Made by a program: the position numbers and the translations under genes. 64,000 nt of DNA from Streblospio benedicti (taxonomy: Eukaryota; Annelida; Polychaeta; Spionida; Spionidae): contig CM032660.1 in the NCBI GenBank assembly GCA_019095985.1, forward strand, positions 18,850,431 through 18,914,430. Direction: 5' to 3'. Numbering within the stretch: the first letter of the stretch is position 1; every line of letters starts with the position of its first letter. Positions 13,101-25,100 of the stretch are shown in pieces. Under the pieces are notes generated by a model. The model ran no database searches. It saw only the letters and a program-made list of their open reading frames with translations, and was not told where the DNA came from.

Positions 13101-16100
13101 ATGTTCAAGACTCCAATCCTGCATTTGAATCAGTACATGCACCTCCAATAGCAATTTTCACCATCTTGGGGGAAACATACAGTACTCACAAATCCTGACT
13201 TGTCTGAGATGTTGTTGGTCAGCTTTAGCTTGTGGAACGAGACCAGTTTGGACATCCACTGTTCACCAGTGCTGGGGGAGTCTGGGTGGATGTACATGCG
13301 CTTGGGCATTTCTGGATCTGCCTTTCCAGCCACCATCCAGCGGGAGTTGTGGAACTTGTAGCGGCAATCGTCCACTGCTATTACATCCATGAGAAGGATG
13401 TATTTGGATCTCTTGTCCAATCCAGACAGTTTCACCTTGAATGCTGGGAACATACGTCTGAAAGTAGATGAAAACAGAAACTCACGATAACTAAAATGCA
13501 GACATGGGGGTTTGAAATTGACGTAGGCTGTGAAATGAATGCCGTGCTATTGTGAAGAAAATGTAATTTACCACGAATATCAATGTTTTGGTAAGGTGAT
13601 TAAATCACTTGAACTATATCATTAAACACAACACCCCATTATTAGAAATCTCCACTTTATTCAACCACAAAAATGATACCACAATCATGTCAATATTGGA
13701 GGTGCCATTAAAACCGTATAAGCCATACTGTCTGGTACCTTTTTTAACCGCAAAATTACACTTATTCCATGAATGAAAATATTCAAATATAAATGGTGCT
13801 GAAATTGTCAATATTTTGCAGTAACTAAATATGCATAAATAGCTCACATCAAAGTTTAATATTAGTAATGTCTCTCTGAATCATTTCTGGCCACAAAAAT
13901 TAATGGCGCCTCCCATAGAAAGTTGACAACCTTGAAATGTATTAACTCCAAAGGCCAAGGCAGTTTAGCCACCATGTTAGGAACAGGTAGGCAATTATGC
14001 CTTGTATTAGTCCTAAATACTGTTTGTTTTTCAATGGCATGTCATATGGCAATACATCAAATATTGAATGGCTGTCCTGGCTGACACTACCTCTCCTCGG
14101 AGACCCAGTGTTATTTTAGATGGTGTTTGCACCTATTTAATCTTTGCATGGAACAAAGACATAAATGCCACTGTGTGTGTGATAATTAGATAATTTTGCT
14201 TAATTTGTCAATTACAGTGCAAGCATTCATGTCTGTTTACTTTTGGTAATGAAGTGTTTGTTTAAGAATCCCAGCATGCAAATTCCCCACTCCTTTTTTT
14301 TCTTTCATCATGAAATATTGCAAAGTGCACGAGGTGAGTTATACATAATGCCGTGGTGCGATTTAAATTGGCATTTATTGTAGCGCAGTATTGAATTGCA
14401 ATACAGCTTTGTCAGAATAGGTGTATAAGTCAGTCAAAATATCAATTAGGAAACTTCATATGCCATTTCCATTTACACCTCTAACACTCGTCTTCGACAT
14501 ATTGAAGTAATGAAATCTTAATCTTACAGATCAAATCAAAGGTGAAAACACTGAAATCTAGGAGCATTCAGTGCTGTAAACACTAACATTTAAACTTCCA
14601 TGTCCTTTGCAATCTAGTATAATATTCACTCACAATGCATCTGATTTCACTTAAACTTCCTCTGCTCAAACAATACGTGTTAAAAGAATGTGAACTAAAC
14701 AGTAAGCCACACACAGACAGAAATTTAAATACCCATCCAACAAGCCAGTTTATTTTGCCGTGCCAGTCCATCATTCAGACCCCGCCATGTTGATGTATCA
14801 TCCGGGTATCCAGTTCCCCGCTTCTTCTCTCCCCACCTCCGGTTAAATAAACACAAGACACGGGAGCAGCAAACAGGCGATAACGATAAGCGTCCCCAGA
14901 CACACCCCAGGCCGGCTACTTAACGTTACAATTTGCTTTGGTAACCTAATCCAGAAAATTAGTGTGTGTAAACTTGGTGTTGTGTTGTTGCAGCAGCCGA
15001 CTTTGATGTCCGAGAGATGAGACGGCAGCGGCAAGCCGCAATCTCCTGCCGTTTATCTCGCATCTTAATCCCACACTCATGGGACGAGCTCTGCCGAAAG
15101 ACAGCCGGGTCCCAGCAGACTCTTGGGGGTTGCTAAAGCAGCGAACAACAGATAAGGAGGATTCTCACATGCACGTCTGGATGCCCGGAACAAAACCAGA
15201 GCTAGTTGCTATTCGTTAAAACACACACCTGTTTGTGCTTGATTAGTACAGAGGAACTTTTGGGATGATTTGAATGAGATGTGGGTGTTTTTTAGATTAT
15301 ATAGTCTGCTAGACACACGCTCAAAAACGTCATTTGAATGTATTGGAAATTCCATGCAATGAATAATAAAATGCATGTAACAAGTTGCCACTCATAAAAC
15401 GACATGTATCAGCAAATAAACCCCAAACGTGACAAATCAGCCAAGTTGTGGCGGGATTTCTTTCTTGTTCGCCTCACAATCTCAACCCCCGTCCGTGATT
15501 CTCGCCCCGTGGTGGGGCTTATCCACGGCAGCCTCGCTTTGATGTGGACGGGGATCGTTTCCGCCGAGCTGGGCACTTTGTCAGCTTTTGTCGTCTGATC
15601 AGAGGGCAGGTGAATAAAAGCAGTAAGAGCCCTAATAATGGCGCGCACTGTGAATGGCGGCCATGATGATCATATAAGCTGATGAGAATGACCACTGCTG
15701 CGCTAATAAGGGGGTCAAGACGCTGAAACTGACCGCTCGCTGCTTCAGCCACTTGATGTCTGTGTCTGTAATCCGTTTGGACACTTTGGAGAAGCTTCTA
15801 GAAGTCGCGATCAAGAGAGCATATTGTGTGGCCGTATTTGCCTGTCAGGGACGAGTGAACCCTTGATCTGCTTACAGACTCTTGCCTTCTTGGCGGCTCC
15901 ACAAAACCCACCTATCCAATTACTCCCATCTTGCCAGATAATCGACTGTCAATGATGGGGCAACTTTCATCAACTTCACAACCCCTCATCAGCAGAGCAT
16001 CTTTACACCCGAACAATGCAGACGACATTGTGTATAAAGCACCCCCAGGGTGAAGCATTCAAAACAAGCTCGCCATAGAGGTCGTGCTAATAGTTTGGTG

Positions 16101-19100
16101 TTTTGTTCACACCAAATCACCTGATTTGCACAATACGGCCGTCACAATGTATATGGCAAACATCTCAATCAAGACAGCTTTTTGTGAAGAAAAATAAACA
16201 CATAAGAATAAAAATTGAATTCGTATTCTCAAAATAGAAATTCATAATGAATGAAAACGAAATGAAATATCCAACTTGACTACTTCAGCGTGTTCGTGAA
16301 CTTTAAAAATAGCCATGACAGCATGATGACAAATGTAAAGCAAGCTAATTAAGTGCTAATTGCTAAGGCAAACCATTGTAACTATATGGAGCAGTGTTTG
16401 TTTTCACTAGAGGTGTGGAGCAGGATTGCAATGATCCACGGAGAATGTCATACGCAACCTGTATGTTACTGTGATGTATGGGCTCCAGTTTGTGGCAAGT
16501 GACGGCCAAACGACATCTGGCGAGCACTTTACGACCCATTGTCGTAATCTGCGCATAGTTCACCACTTGAGGAGACTCTTGGAGGCAGTTTAGTTTAAAT
16601 CTAAAGCACTATGAGGATTGCAGAGATGTGTGAGTAACGGTTTTAATTGTCTTCTTTAAGTTCATGGTGCAAAACCTTATTTTTAATTTATTTTACATAG
16701 TGACATTTTTCGGTTTGTAAAGTTTGCAAATTAGCCATTTGAAAATGAGACCCCGATCATCAAAAATACATCCCTCTACATATTGACAAAGTAGCAGTTC
16801 TGATTTGTCCAATTAACAAGAAATTTAACCTCTCTGTATATATATGACCAGCATGTGAGTGCAACCTATCAATGATATGGACAATAACAATATAACCCCT
16901 TAAAGAGCAACACCTCCAAGATAACCATATATGTCAAAAAGGTTAGATAAGAGTGATTTGCCTTCCCCAAACCACCCCAAGAACGTCCCTTCTGCCAGCC
17001 AAATCCACCCATCACTGCATTAAGTACGTGAACAGGTGGCACCCAGCTAGCAGCCACGGCGGCAGCAGCATCCATCACGCGGGCGTTACGGCTGCCGGGG
17101 AATGCCCGGCACGCCGCGAGCTCTCCCGCTCCCCAGCTGGAGGGTCACGTCACTCCCCGGCACCTCGGAGGCGAGACCGCCGCCGACTGCGCCTGTCAGT
17201 CTCGCGCCGACCGCCCGTAAACAAGTCGCAGACGACAGTGCAGCACTCTGGTTTAGTGTGGTGCCGGCACGTCTTCATTCGCACGTTGTTTTTGCTCTTA
17301 ACTACTCAGGTTGGGGGAAGATTAACAACTTGTATGTATGTCCAATGTGAAGAGAATGATGATCTGTTTGAAACAGTCTGTTGGTCGGAAGTTGCTATTG
17401 TGAAGGCTATCTGTTGGGTTAAGATGAGTGTTAGAATTGTTCACCCCTTTAAATTGGCCTCTTTTCTGATAAGAGTCAATCGTAAACGTGACCATATATT
17501 TGTCATTGAAAACCTCTATACAAAAGCCACCTCTAAAACAGGAACACTTGTTCACCCATTGCATGATGAAGCTTCATCTTTCTCGTCTTTTTCTTCTTTG
17601 AAAGTTTTCATTCACAATTTCAGTTTTTTCCCTCACAAGTTGACAGTTTGACACCACTAGCGTCAGCACTACATCTAGCCGAATGGGATAATGTAAAATG
17701 TCTAGCAGCCGCCAGACCTAGCCTGTTGCAAAAGGTCTAGCCTCTAAGTGTCGCTCCAGACCCAGCCCACTTGAGGAAATGGCCGGCCAAGAGGCGACTA
17801 AACATCTCGGCGTGGAGCCACTTGACAGCTGCACGTTAGAGGCGTAACTCACTCGCCTCTTAGACGGGAACGCTTCGTGCTTAACCCTTTGTCTTCGTAA
17901 GTAACTTAACGGCATGATATACTCATGATTTTATTTTTATAGAATCTTCAAATTCCAAACGCAAAGTCGACTTTGCATGTGCACCACGTCATTGGTGGCA
18001 TCATTGTCATGCTGTTCCCCTCATAACAATCTGGTCACATATCACGAACTTAGCCATATATGCCACTAGACTATAAAAGATTATATCAAGCTTAAATTCA
18101 CCCTGATGGGTGTCCAGTTTGCCCAAAAGTAGTGCGAGTAAGTCAGACATTCATCATAGCAAAGTTTAGCTTATTTCAGATTTTTTCTATGCTGCAAAAG
18201 TAGCATCTATTTAGCCAGCAAAGGGTTAAAGTAAGAGCTGCGTGCTTAATTGTATGTGGCTGCGTGTACAGGGTCTAAGTGGACACACTCATAAGCTAGC
18301 GCCAACACGGATTGTGCACGATGCTTCTGCCAATACAAGAGGGGGGGGCGCACTGTTTTTGCTATTTGCTTTTGCACGCTGCAGTGTTTTGTGATATTTG
18401 AACAGGGTGTGTGTTTTTGTTTTGTTTAAACAGATACTTAATGAATTAGTTGATTGATTTTCAGCAAGGAAGTATAAATATTAATCCAAAATTTCTGTTT
18501 TGTGACAGTTTGATACTTCTGAAAGCACAATCCAAGACCCCAAAGAATGACGTTTGACTGGAAATAAAACAAGACTTTTGCAAGTCTTGCATTCATCTAT
18601 CAAACAATAGATATTATAATTGCAAAAACAAAACAAAACAAAACAACAAAAAAAACAAACAAACAACAAAAACAAAACCCTATAAAACAGAATGTCTTTC
18701 AACAAGCTAAAAAAATAATGACCACAAGCTAGCTGGCAGCAAGGCCCACTTAAACTGGACGCACTTAACAACAACGTGGATGACACAGTCCCACAGTGAA
18801 GTGATACAGGCAGCGGACCACTTTGTTCTTGTCACGGATGCTTATAGCAATGAGCCTTGTAACGACGGACGCCGCTTCAAAGAATGAAAAATATGGTGGC
18901 TTATGGCCTCATCTGTCCAGAGCAGACGGCTTCATTCCGGTGCTGAGCCCCTCATTTCGGCGAAGGCCGAGTGTTGGTTAAGTCGTCAGCCGCGTTATGA
19001 GTTGTTCGCTATTTGACAGGAGAAACAAAACGTGTTGTGTCTTGTTAACACAGCTGTTGCGCTGCTAGAGCTGTTAAATGGACTCCTACCCGGCGCCTCA

Positions 19101-22100
19101 ACCTGTAACACCAGATAATTTGTCCAGCCGTGTGTGTTTTCAGCTGGTATGTTGCCGATAGTTGTCGTCTGGTGTTTTCGACGAGTGAAATTCGACGCGC
19201 GCAAAAAGTCAGCGAGCTCTGTTTATGCTAAACACACATAACACGATAGTTCGTCCCTCGAGTGCATATTAATGTGTTTGCGCAACAAAGAACAAAGTCA
19301 GAGCGACTTTTGCAAGAGTTATTTACCAAAACAAAAGCACGTGCGTCGAGCGGGTGTCTTCTGCTTTTCTCAAACGACGCTCGAGCGTATAAATTGTCGG
19401 CTGTGTTTTTCTACTTGAGCAGTTTACGAGTTCATTTCATTTGAGACGCACGTGAGTTGCCTTTGGTTTGAAGGCGTATCAATAACTGTGAACCTATGAC
19501 AGAATGTCAACTCTGTTTAGAGCATTATCAATGCCAGTCTTTGTGTGCGTTTGGCAACTTCTGTAGTCACAAGGAATCGCAATGTCGTATTATATTTGTT
19601 AAGCAGCAACACCTTAACTTATCATGCTGTAACATTAGATGTGGTTGCTTCAGACAAATTATGGCTTTGCATATGCCATATAGTCAATTTGTTTTGTGTA
19701 CGTAAATAAAGGTTAGATAAGACGCAGAGATATGCTCTTCATAATTAAGAACTGATTGGAAATTAACAAACACCTTATAGCTCATGTCTCACCACCACAA
19801 AATTAAATATTCAACACTTATAGAATTATTACTAAATATAACACCATAGGTAGCCCCATACAAGCAAAAGTTGAACTAGTGTAAGGTGGGTGAATGGAGT
19901 ACACTAATCGATTCAACCCAAATGAACTCTCGACTGGGTGTTGAAGACAAAAGGGAGGTGTTGAGGCAACAGCACGTGCTTTTGAGAATGTTCAGCCCAC
20001 TGTTAAAATGGACGTTCAACAGTCATCCGATGGCTTCAACTGAAATGCTTCTTTCAGGGTAATAGATCCATAATTAGAAGTCCAGTAAAGGTGCAACTGC
20101 AGGGTACTAGGTGTGCATTTATTGTACAACTGTGCGTACGTATTGTCCAATTGTGTGTACATTCATTGTACACGCCAAAAATGCAAGTGCTCACACCTAA
20201 GTACAACCGATACAAGTATGCAAAGTTCGATTTTTGCGCTTGCTAGGTGCAATGGTCCTTATTTGCAGTTGTGTACAATAAAGATTGTTTATGATTTGCA
20301 AGTGTATTAAGCAAATAGGCAGGGGGTCGTAATTGAGAAACTGTTTGCAATGCATCTTATTTACAGTGCAGGGGTGTAAAACTGTTTACAATTGCATATT
20401 GACGCACGTCATTTGCAGATCGTATAATTGAAACTGTCTGCAGTTTCTGTGTTCTGAGCACACACAAAAACCGTGATCTTTCGCCGATTATCGCAGCTGA
20501 AAAATCTATAAAGGAGCTATTAGCAGAAATGTGACTGGAATTATAATCCACGGATTTGGGATTATGACTGGTCTCCAATATGTCTGGCCTGGATTGAGAT
20601 AAGTCCTCGCTTGCCACATTACGTTTTCTAATCGTGACGTGGACGTACGACTATCGCGGCTAGCATCTTGGCTAGAGGCACGCAGAGCTGACACAAGTCG
20701 CGTTCCAGAGCAGTATACGAATTAAATCGCAGCGTGCCATGAAATGTCTTCCATATGCGTTACGCATAAAAGCAAATGACTTGATGATTCGAGGACTGGT
20801 GAAATTTATAGCTTTTGACTTTGGAGGCTTTCGAGTAGTGTAAGTTGACGGCTTAATCTTATACAGTGCATGGCTTTCATATATTGTTGCCCATTAGATT
20901 AGTATTGTATGAAATTAATGCATTATGCATTCCCTTTTTGGTAACTTACACCAACCTACAGTAAGCAACTGCTTGAAAACATCAAATTATACACAGTAAA
21001 ATCTCCGGCCTGGAGTTGTTCTCAAATGCTGTTTAAACAGATACTAAATTACGTGAAATGGATCAGATGTAAATGAAGGTGTCTCCTGCGGGCTGCTATG
21101 TTGTGTTAGCGTGAGAAAGTACAGGCTCCTGTTTTGACACGGAGACGTGTTCTCGTCTGCGAGAGTAGACACATCGTGTGCACTTTTTCCTCTCCTGCCA
21201 GTTCATTAGATATCTAAATTGAGGAAGCAATAGATTCATCTGCCATTGGCTCTGTCCAATAATGCATTCCTTCTTGCAGATAGTATATTACGACAGCTCG
21301 CTGTAATAGAGTCAGCCCCGTGGAATGTACGTTGGTGTTATATTTGTTAGGAGCAGGCATTGGAAGTCAATCTGTGAAATTGTTATTTCTTTGGTTTTGA
21401 GATAGTAGCTATGAGATTTGTGGTGAATGAAAGCTTGGCATTGAGTGTTTTGTCAGACGTGATAACTAGTCGGTGCCCACGCTTTCAATATGATACACGC
21501 CAACCTGTTGTTCTTTGTTCTTTTTTCTCCATTGGTTGTGATACATTATTTCAAATATACGCACGTGGTTGGAAATAGTCATTATTTTGTTTATTTCAAT
21601 GAAGAGGCTGGTAGTTTGGAGTGGTGATAATCATAAAATTATTATATTTTCAAAGTCAAGTTCTGCTGGATTTTCATCAAAAGAAAAGTGACTGTATAGA
21701 CTTTTATATTAGAAGAGTTCCAAACGATACTCTCCATTCTGGCTGGTAAACAATTGAACTACATGTGCTCAATATTTGTTATAAAAACTAAACAAGTGTC
21801 TAGAACACTATAAGTTACAACTTATACAGAAAATCTCCCACACCTAACATTGGCAGTATCAAAGTCATTTATAATCATAAGTAACATACAATGAAAGTGT
21901 TGGTCATTTAGTGGTCATTTACAGGTGGAGCAGATGCCCAAGTTGAGATTTAACGTCTGACGTGTCAAATGTAGCCTGCGGGCAAGTGTCACTAACTAAG
22001 TTGTTCAGCGTACGATATGAAAATATATACAGTTGTAGCTTGCCAGACTCCGTATAATAAGTTGTTAAGGGTCATTTACTGGTCATGTATGTACATAAAC

Positions 22101-25100
22101 GTTGCACGGATTGCCGCCGGTCACGTAAAATGACCGCCGGTCATAGCACTGACCACAGCTAATTCGTGTAGTGACCATTAGCATATGTCACATAAACGTC
22201 CCCCAGTCTCTACGAACGGCAGAGAGCAACTTAACATAATATTTTAATTAGGGCTAATGCGTCGGGCCCATATTGCGTTGGTACTGCACGGTACCTCATG
22301 TAGGAGATTGATGATGTTGCACTGCTGGGGCCCCATGGTGTTTCTCTGGTCACTGGTCAGTGAAACTGGACACTAACTACTTTTTATAGCAGGTATTATT
22401 ATGATAATTGCGCGACAGGTTTCTGAAATTGTATTGTAATGAAGCAAATGGTCTATATGGTTTGATTAATACAAGTTGAATGGTGAAAAGGGTAAGTATA
22501 AGTGACCAGTACTTGTAATGGTCGTTAATTACATAATTTGACCACCCTGGGGATTAGTTGGTAGCCCAGGGGACTTGGTGTTAGTAGCTGGTGATCATTG
22601 CATAACAACAAGGACTTATAATGTACACGGTTTCATTTTTGCTTTTGTGAAACCCTGTACATTAAGTATACCTAAACTTGCGCATATGATTATTTCATAT
22701 TAACAACAAGGACGTAATATGTTTCGAAAGAAGACAGATTTTCCCATTTGAATAATTAAAAAGTTACTTAAAATGATTCAAGCTGAAAGAACGGGGGCAT
22801 ACATTTTGAGAGTCTGTTCTATCCTCATTAGATTCTAGATTGAAAGTATTTACGAGACAATTTTACTCTGCGTCGTGTGTCCGTACATACGGTGGCTTTA
22901 ACGAGATGTTATAAGTATCTTTGATACAATCATAAAACGTGTTATTAACGCTGAAATCAAAGTGCATACAGTTGCAATATGTGTCACCGAGAGAATTCAA
23001 ATCCAACAGATTTTATGTGCCAATGCAACTGTTTTTTTGTTTCTAAAAGACTCCATACGCTAGAAAACTGAAGTGTATTTATCACGCGTTACAGTAATCA
23101 CATACAACGTGCGAACGAACTGAGAGTCTACCTTTGGTTTTAATATATTTCTAGACTCTTTTTGAAGTGTTGAAGTTGACAGTAATGGACCTATATTGAA
23201 GTGCCAGTGGAAAAATTTTCCAATTTAAAACTAACAAAACTTCTTTNNNNNNNNNNNNNNNNNNNNNNNNNNNNNNNNNNNNNNNNNNNNNNNNNNNNNN
23301 NNNNNNNNNNNNNNNNNNNNNNNNNNNNNNNNNNNNNNNNNNNNNNGTTTGGAGTGGTGATAATCATAAAATTATTATATTTTCAAAAGTCAAGTTCTGC
23401 TGGATTTTCATCAAAGGAAAAGTGACTGTATAGACTTTTATAATGAAAGTTCCAAATGATACTCTCCATTCTGGCTGGTAAACAATTGAACTACATGTGC
23501 TCAATATTTGTTACAAAAACTAAACAAGTGTCTAGAACACTATAAGTTACAACATACAGAAAATCCCCACCTAGCCTTGGCAGTATCAAAGCATTTATAA
23601 TCATAAGTAACAAACAATGAAAGTGTTGGTCATTTAGTGGTCATTTACAGGTGGAGCAGATGCCCAAGTTGAGATTTAACGTCTGACGTGTCAAATGTAG
23701 CCTGCGGGCAAGTGTCACTAACTAAGTTGTTCAGCGTACGATATGAAAATATATACAGTTGTAGCTTGCCAGACTCCGTATAATAAGTTGTTAAGGGTCA
23801 TTTACTGGTCATGTATGTACATAAACGTTGCACGGATTGCCGCCGGTCACGTAAAATGACCGCCGGTCATAGCACTGACCACAGCTAATTCGTGTAGTGA
23901 CCATTAGCATATGTCACATAAACGTCCCCCAGTCTATACGAACGGCAGAGAGCAACTTAACATAATATTTTAATTAGGGCTAATGCGTCGGGCCCATATT
24001 GCGTTGGTACTGCACGGTACCTCATGTAGGAGATTGATGATGTTGCACTGCTGGGGCCCCCAAGGTGTTTCTCTGGCCACTGGTCAGTGAAACTGGACAC
24101 TAACTACTGCTTTTATAGCAGGTATTATTATGATAATTGCGCGACAGGTTTCTGAAATTGTATTGTAATGAAGCAAATGGTCTATATGGTTTGATTAATA
24201 CAAGTTGAATGGTGAAAAAGGTAAGTATACGTGGCCAGTACTTGTAATGGTCGTTAATTACATAATTTGACCACCCTGGGGATTAGTTGGTAGCCCAGGG
24301 GACTGGTTGTTAGTAGCTGGTGATCATTGCATAACAACAAGGACTTATAATGTACACGGTTTCATTTTGCTTTTGTGAAACCCTGTACATTAAGTATACC
24401 TAAACTTGCGCATATGATTATTTCATATTAACAACAAGGACGTTCGTATGTTTCGAAAGAAGACAGATTTTCCCGTTTGAATAATGAAGAAGTTACTTGA
24501 AATGATTCAAGCTGAAAGAACGGGGCAGACATTTTGAGAGTCTGTTCTATCCTCATTAGATTCTAGATTGAAAGTATTTACGAGACAATTTTACTCTGCG
24601 TCGTGTGTCCGTACACATACGGTGGCTTTAACGAGATGTTATAAGTATCTTTGATACAATCATAAAACGTGCTATTAACGCTGAAATCAAAGTGCATACA
24701 GTTGCAATATGTGTCACCGAGCACGTTTAATTCAAAATCACCAGATTTTATGTGCCAATGCAACTGTTTTTTGTTTCTAAAAGACTCCATACGCTAGAAA
24801 ACTGAAGTGTATTTATCACGCGTTACAGTAATCACATACAACGTGCGAACGAACTGAGAGTCTACCTTTGGTTTAATATATTTCTAGACCTATTTTTGAA
24901 GTGTTAAGTTGACGGTAATGGACCTATATTGAAGTGCCAGTGGAATAACTACTTGCTAATTAAGACTAACAAAACTTCTTATCCGTCTAGACCAGATAGA
25001 AGATGGAGAACTATGCTAGTTAGTTGCAGATTAACAATTCGTAAGTTTTATCCGGTGGTATGCGACTTGGTCAGGAAATACTAATTCATAGAGGTCAAAT

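Larger units (their letters stand above)
2558..13189 (-). other. Tbx2/3 intron 2 (10,632 bp)
   Basis: Non-coding interval between exons 2 and 3. AT-rich background alternates with GC-rich complex patches at about 3560-3850, 5740-6330, 7000-8540, 9200-9960, 10560-10760 and 11150-12080. No recognisable protein domain is encoded on either strand. Copies of the recurrent word lie at 3809 (GTCGTCTG) and 5693 (CAGACGAC). Confidence 0.85.

Noticed and set aside
16953-17651. 232-codon open frame on the plus strand in intron 1, the longest in the window
   Set aside because: GC-rich Arg/Pro-rich first half and AT-rich second half with no domain, no conserved motif and no splice or promoter context; composition change suggests a chance frame across an island border.
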